Source: CAYUIS01 sp964444825 (GTDB lineage: Bacteria > Chloroflexota > Anaerolineae > B4-G1). From it: a DNA stretch of 7,422 nucleotides. The translations under genes were made by a program, and so were the position numbers. The stretch lies in contig CAYUIS010000190.1 of assembly GCA_964444825.1 (NCBI GenBank), forward strand, positions 1-7,422, in the 5' to 3' direction. Below, piece by piece: positions 5,417 through 7,422 of this stretch (the first letter of the stretch is position 1; each line of letters starts with the position of its first letter). The notes under the pieces are model-generated. The model saw nothing but the letters and a program-made list of their open reading frames with translations, did no database searches and was not told the DNA's origin.

Positions 5417-6100
5417 ATGACAGATCAATACACGATCGACCTGACGCAGTTCAGCCTAGATCGGCTGCGCGGGCTCGTAGAGACGGAGGAGGTGCTGCCC
5501 GGACGGCGCATTATCAAGGAAAAGGTCCCCGAGCGTTTCGGGATACTGGCGTCGATGGGGATCGAGAATCTCCAGGATATCGTCGACACCCTAAAGACAA
5601 AAAAGAGGCTCAGCGAATTCGCTCTGGCATCCGGTCTGCCGGAGGATTACCTGGTCATACTCAGGCGGGAGGTGAACGCCTACCTGCCGAACCCGGTGAA
5701 CCTGGCCCGTATGCCTGGGGTGGACGCCGAGGCCGTTGAGCGTCTGGCCGCGGTGGGCATCAAGCACTCCAAGCACCTCTTTGCTCGGGCGCAGACCGGG
5801 GAGGCTCGGGCCGAGTTGTCAGCCCTGGCCGGAGTATCCGACGATGCCTTGACAGAGCTGGTCAAGCTGTCCGACTTGGTGCGGGTGTCCGGCGTGGGGC
5901 CGGTGTTTGCCCGGCTTCTCTACGAGGCGAGGGCGGACACGATCGAGGCGCTGGCCCAGTCCACGCCGGAGGACCTGCTCGAACGGGTGCGCGCGATCAA
6001 CGAGGCAGGGCAGCACACCAAGGTGATGCCCACGCTCAAGGACATGCGGTATTGTATCGAGATCGCGCAGGATCTGCCGGTCGCGATCAGGTTCGACTAG
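5417..6100 (+). CDS. DUF4332 domain protein with helix-hairpin-helix-like repeats
   Basis: The 227-residue protein is all-helical by appearance and matches the DUF4332 type, whose domain consists of tandem helix-hairpin-helix modules of the kind that bind DNA non-specifically. Two such modules are visible: about residues 95-125 (LARMPGVDAEAVERLAAVGI, then KHSKHLFA) and 152-180 (LVRVSGVGPVFARLLYEARA, with the Ser158-Gly159-Val160-Gly161 hairpin). An earlier segment (38-90) also has the shape GILASMGIENLQDIV followed by LPEDYLVILRREVN and may be a degenerate third copy. No enzyme motif or membrane segment is seen. GGAGG at 5404-5408 sits 8 bases before the ATG. It is the middle gene of the operon, flanked by a methyltransferase and a membrane protein. 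A nucleic-acid-binding role is inferred from the fold only. Confidence 0.85.
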   Translation: MTDQYTIDLTQFSLDRLRGLVETEEVLPGRRIIKEKVPERFGILASMGIENLQDIVDTLKTKKRLSEFALASGLPEDYLVILRREVNAYLPNPVNLARMPGVDAEAVERLAAVGIKHSKHLFARAQTGEARAELSALAGVSDDALTELVKLSDLVRVSGVGPVFARLLYEARADTIEALAQSTPEDLLERVRAINEAGQHTKVMPTLKDMRYCIEIAQDLPVAIRFD

Positions 6101-6118
6101 AGTGAGCATAGGGGGGAT

Positions 6119-6826
6119 TTGCGCGTACTGCTGCTGATCGTGGTTCCTTCTGTCCTGCTCCTGGCCTGTGCCCTGATCGTGCTGTGGATACCCCTGCCGG
6201 GTCCCTTTCCTCCCCTGTTCAGCGATGGGCGGAATCTACCGGCCGCCATTATCACCGGCGTCCTGGGGATCGGGATCATCGTCGGGCTGGCCGTCCACGT
6301 GGTGTCGTCCTTTCTGCGGGCAGGCCGCGGGCTCGATCCTGCGCTGGAGGCGGTGGGGCTGGTCTCGGAGCGCTACCTGGCCTTTGGGCGGCGGTATCGG
6401 GGCGCGGTGGATGGCCGGGACGTCGAGGTGACCTCGCTGCCCGGCTACGGGGTCCGTTCACCCCAGGTGGATCTGAGCGTCGCTGCCGACCTGGGTTTCA
6501 GGATGGCGGTGGGACGGCAACGACCGCTGCTGGATTGCCGGGACTGCCCGCTTCTGAATCTGGAGCCACCCGGGTGGGCCGGCCTTCAGGTATATGCCGA
6601 GGATGCTGAATTGGCGCGCCGCTTGCTCGAGGACCCGGCGAGCGCGGCTGCGCTCCAACGTCTGATGGATGGCGGTGAGACCCCTGGCCTGGTGGAGGTG
6701 TACGTAAAACTCGAGAGGATATGGCTGCGCGTGCGCGCTCAAGCCGTGACGGGGGAGCAGTTCGAACGCTGGTTCGACGATCTCCTGGCCCTGGCGGAGG
6801 CGGGGGAGCGGGCGCTGGGCCGTTGA
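6119..6826 (+). CDS. Unrecognised protein with two N-terminal membrane segments
   Basis: I do not recognise this 235-residue protein. Two hydrophobic segments, about residues 3-23 (leucine/valine-rich) and 42-65 (AAIITGVLGIGIIVGLAVHV), are joined by a proline-rich loop PLPGPFPPLF, giving a helical hairpin anchor. The remaining 170 residues look like a cytoplasmic globular domain, with a CRDC motif at 140-143 and a basic, aromatic C-terminal part (VYVKLERIWLRVRAQAVTGE). The single CxxC could bind metal or be redox-active. The start is difficult: no ATG is available, and TTG 6119 is the most upstream start in frame after the preceding stop, with a G-run at 6111-6116 only 2-3 bases away. GTG 6140 would remove most of the first membrane segment. 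Eighteen bases after the DUF4332 gene, it is probably co-transcribed. Confidence 0.75.
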   Translation: MRVLLLIVVPSVLLLACALIVLWIPLPGPFPPLFSDGRNLPAAIITGVLGIGIIVGLAVHVVSSFLRAGRGLDPALEAVGLVSERYLAFGRRYRGAVDGRDVEVTSLPGYGVRSPQVDLSVAADLGFRMAVGRQRPLLDCRDCPLLNLEPPGWAGLQVYAEDAELARRLLEDPASAAALQRLMDGGETPGLVEVYVKLERIWLRVRAQAVTGEQFERWFDDLLALAEAGERALGR

Positions 6827-6877
6827 TCCGGTGGCCTACCGAAGGGGCGGTTGCTTCGACGTCCCTACGTACGCGAA

Positions 6878-6903
6878 CGCCAGCGACGTAACCGCCGCTG
6901 GCG
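6878..6903. terminator. Hairpin between convergent operons, candidate bidirectional terminator
   Basis: CGCCAGCG (6878-6885) and CGCTGGCG (6896-6903) form a perfect 8-bp GC stem with a 10-base loop. It lies between the stop of the membrane protein gene (6826) and that of the lysine-rich gene (6933). No T run follows on either strand, so intrinsic termination would be atypical. A competing fold, GGCGGTT (6846-6852) with AACCGCC (6890-6896), uses the same bases. Confidence 0.45.
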
Positions 6904-6932
6904 CCCACAACTGTAATTGGCGGGACTGGAAG

Positions 6933-7019
6933 CTACTCGTCCTTCTTCTTGTCCTTCTTCTTGCCCTTCTTCTTCTTGTCTTTCTTCTTCTTGTCCTTCT
7001 TCTTGCCCTTCTCTGCCAT
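6933..7019 (-). CDS. Poly-lysine microprotein (28 residues)
   Basis: The minus strand from ATG 7019-7017 encodes 28 residues beginning MAEKGKKKDKKKKDKKKK and ending KKKDE before a TAG at 6935-6933. Nineteen are lysine; the rest are regularly spaced Asp and Gly, giving K3-4D/G blocks. A textbook Shine-Dalgarno (AGGAG at 7030-7026) lies 6 bases before the ATG, a strong reason to call it a gene. Lysine is AAG in 18 of 19 cases. The peptide should be disordered and highly cationic, suiting electrostatic binding to nucleic acid, polyphosphate or anionic lipid; such runs resemble the lysine-rich tails of bacterial histone-like proteins, but no globular domain is attached. It lies 88 bases downstream of the coiled-coil gene on the same strand and may share its transcript. 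The opposite strand gives a leucine-rich open frame lacking a good start signal. Confidence 0.65.
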   Translation of the reverse strand: MAEKGKKKDKKKKDKKKKGKKKDKKKDE

Positions 7020-7051
7020 CGGACTCTCCTTTCTTCAAGATATGGTTATGT

Positions 7052-7066
7052 GGCCCATACCGGGCC
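7052..7066. other. Small GC hairpin upstream of the poly-lysine gene
   Basis: GGCCC (7052-7056) and GGGCC (7062-7066) form a 5-bp stem with the loop ATACC between the two minus-strand genes. It lies about 20 bases upstream of the Shine-Dalgarno of the lysine-rich gene. It could be a leader structure or RNA stabiliser, but a stem this short may be chance in GC-rich DNA. Confidence 0.2.
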
Positions 7067-7107
7067 GGTCGCCTCGGGTATTCCCTACCGCTCTGCTAGG
7101 ACCTGAG

Positions 7108-7422
7108 CTAGTTCTTTAGCGCCTTTTTCAGGTCCTTGACCTCGGCCTGCAGGCTTTCCACCTCGGCCGTGAGCGTCTCTATGGTCTTGTTGAGGGCGGC
7201 GCTGTCGCCGTTGCCTGATTCGTTTGGTGGCTGCGTCGAATCTTCGGAGGATGGGGCGCCTTCGGGCTGGGAACCGCTCTCTGGGGGCAGCGACATCTCC
7301 AGCGCGCTGGCCCGCATCAGGGAGCGCACCCCCGCCACGAGGGCGATGCCCAGAAAGTGGGAGCGTCGCACGCCCAGCGCGTCCACCCAATCGTTGATCT
7401 GATCGAGGGTGGTCTTGGGCAC
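7108..7422 (-). CDS. Coiled-coil protein with hydrophobic N-terminal helix, possibly partial
   Basis: I do not recognise the family of this 104-residue product. The N-terminal third (LDQINDWVDALGVRRSHFLG then IALVAGVRSL) looks helical and amphipathic to hydrophobic, perhaps for membrane or partner association. Residues 44-75 are a low-complexity linker rich in Ser, Pro, Glu, Gly and Gln. Residues 77-103 form a near-ideal coiled coil: hydrophobic positions 77, 81, 84, 88, 91, 95, 98 and 102 follow exact 4-3 spacing, and the intervening residues are charged Lys and Glu. The assumed start is a GTG at 7422-7420, the very last bases of the window, so no ribosome binding site can be examined and the gene may extend further. 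The organisation suggests an oligomerising adaptor or scaffold. Stop is TAG at 7110-7108. The lysine-rich gene follows on the same strand. Confidence 0.7.
   Translation of the reverse strand: MPKTTLDQINDWVDALGVRRSHFLGIALVAGVRSLMRASALEMSLPPESGSQPEGAPSSEDSTQPPNESGNGDSAALNKTIETLTAEVESLQAEVKDLKKALKN

Noticed and set aside
6831..7106. Plus-strand leucine-rich open frame resembling a membrane peptide
   Set aside because: It is the reverse complement of the lysine-codon tract; the minus strand has the well-placed Shine-Dalgarno and no such signal supports the plus frame.
1..7422. CRISPR array, transposase or integrase gene
   Set aside because: I saw no regularly spaced direct repeats of 25-40 bases and no DDE, tyrosine or serine recombinase motifs in any frame.

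Overview
The window is GC-rich bacterial DNA carrying ordinary housekeeping-type genes interleaved with accessory material. The dispersed intergenic repeats around 690-955, the DUF4160/DUF2442 pair and the DUF4332 protein all suit an environmental bacterium such as a member of Chloroflexota. No phylogenetic marker is present, so this placement is a weak inference.

Layout. Positions 1-1040 hold no intact recognised gene. They contain a probable frameshifted small gene on the minus strand (1-143), a featureless stretch, a truncated antitoxin-like fragment (about 596-690) and a mosaic of three unrelated dispersed-repeat types (696-720, 799-833, 875-953). A good sigma-70-type promoter at 1005-1034 then starts a plus-strand run: a TrmO-like tRNA m6t6A methyltransferase (1077-1556), a HAD hydrolase (1613-2221), a calcineurin-like metallophosphoesterase (2268-3041) and a DDAH/arginine deiminase-family amidinohydrolase (3051-3860). 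The last two are tightly spaced. A GC hairpin between the first two could attenuate transcription.

Positions 3861-4701 are visibly AT-richer and carry an overlapping DUF4160-DUF2442 pair with a toxin-antitoxin-like layout. Its candidate extended -10 promoter directly abuts a dyad that could be an operator. A second plus-strand operon follows: a class I SAM methyltransferase (4702-5397), a DUF4332 helix-hairpin-helix-type protein (5417-6100) and an unrecognised protein with two predicted membrane segments (6119-6826), with gaps of 18-19 bases.

The right end is on the minus strand and converges on that operon: a 104-residue protein with a C-terminal coiled coil (7108-7422, start at the window edge) and downstream of it a 28-residue protein that is almost entirely lysine (6933-7019) with a well-placed Shine-Dalgarno. 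An 8-bp GC hairpin sits between the convergent units.

The most novel items are the poly-lysine microprotein beside the coiled-coil gene, the methyltransferase/DUF4332/membrane-protein operon, and the decayed antitoxin abutting a repeat mosaic. I see no clear, complete undescribed defence or mobile system.
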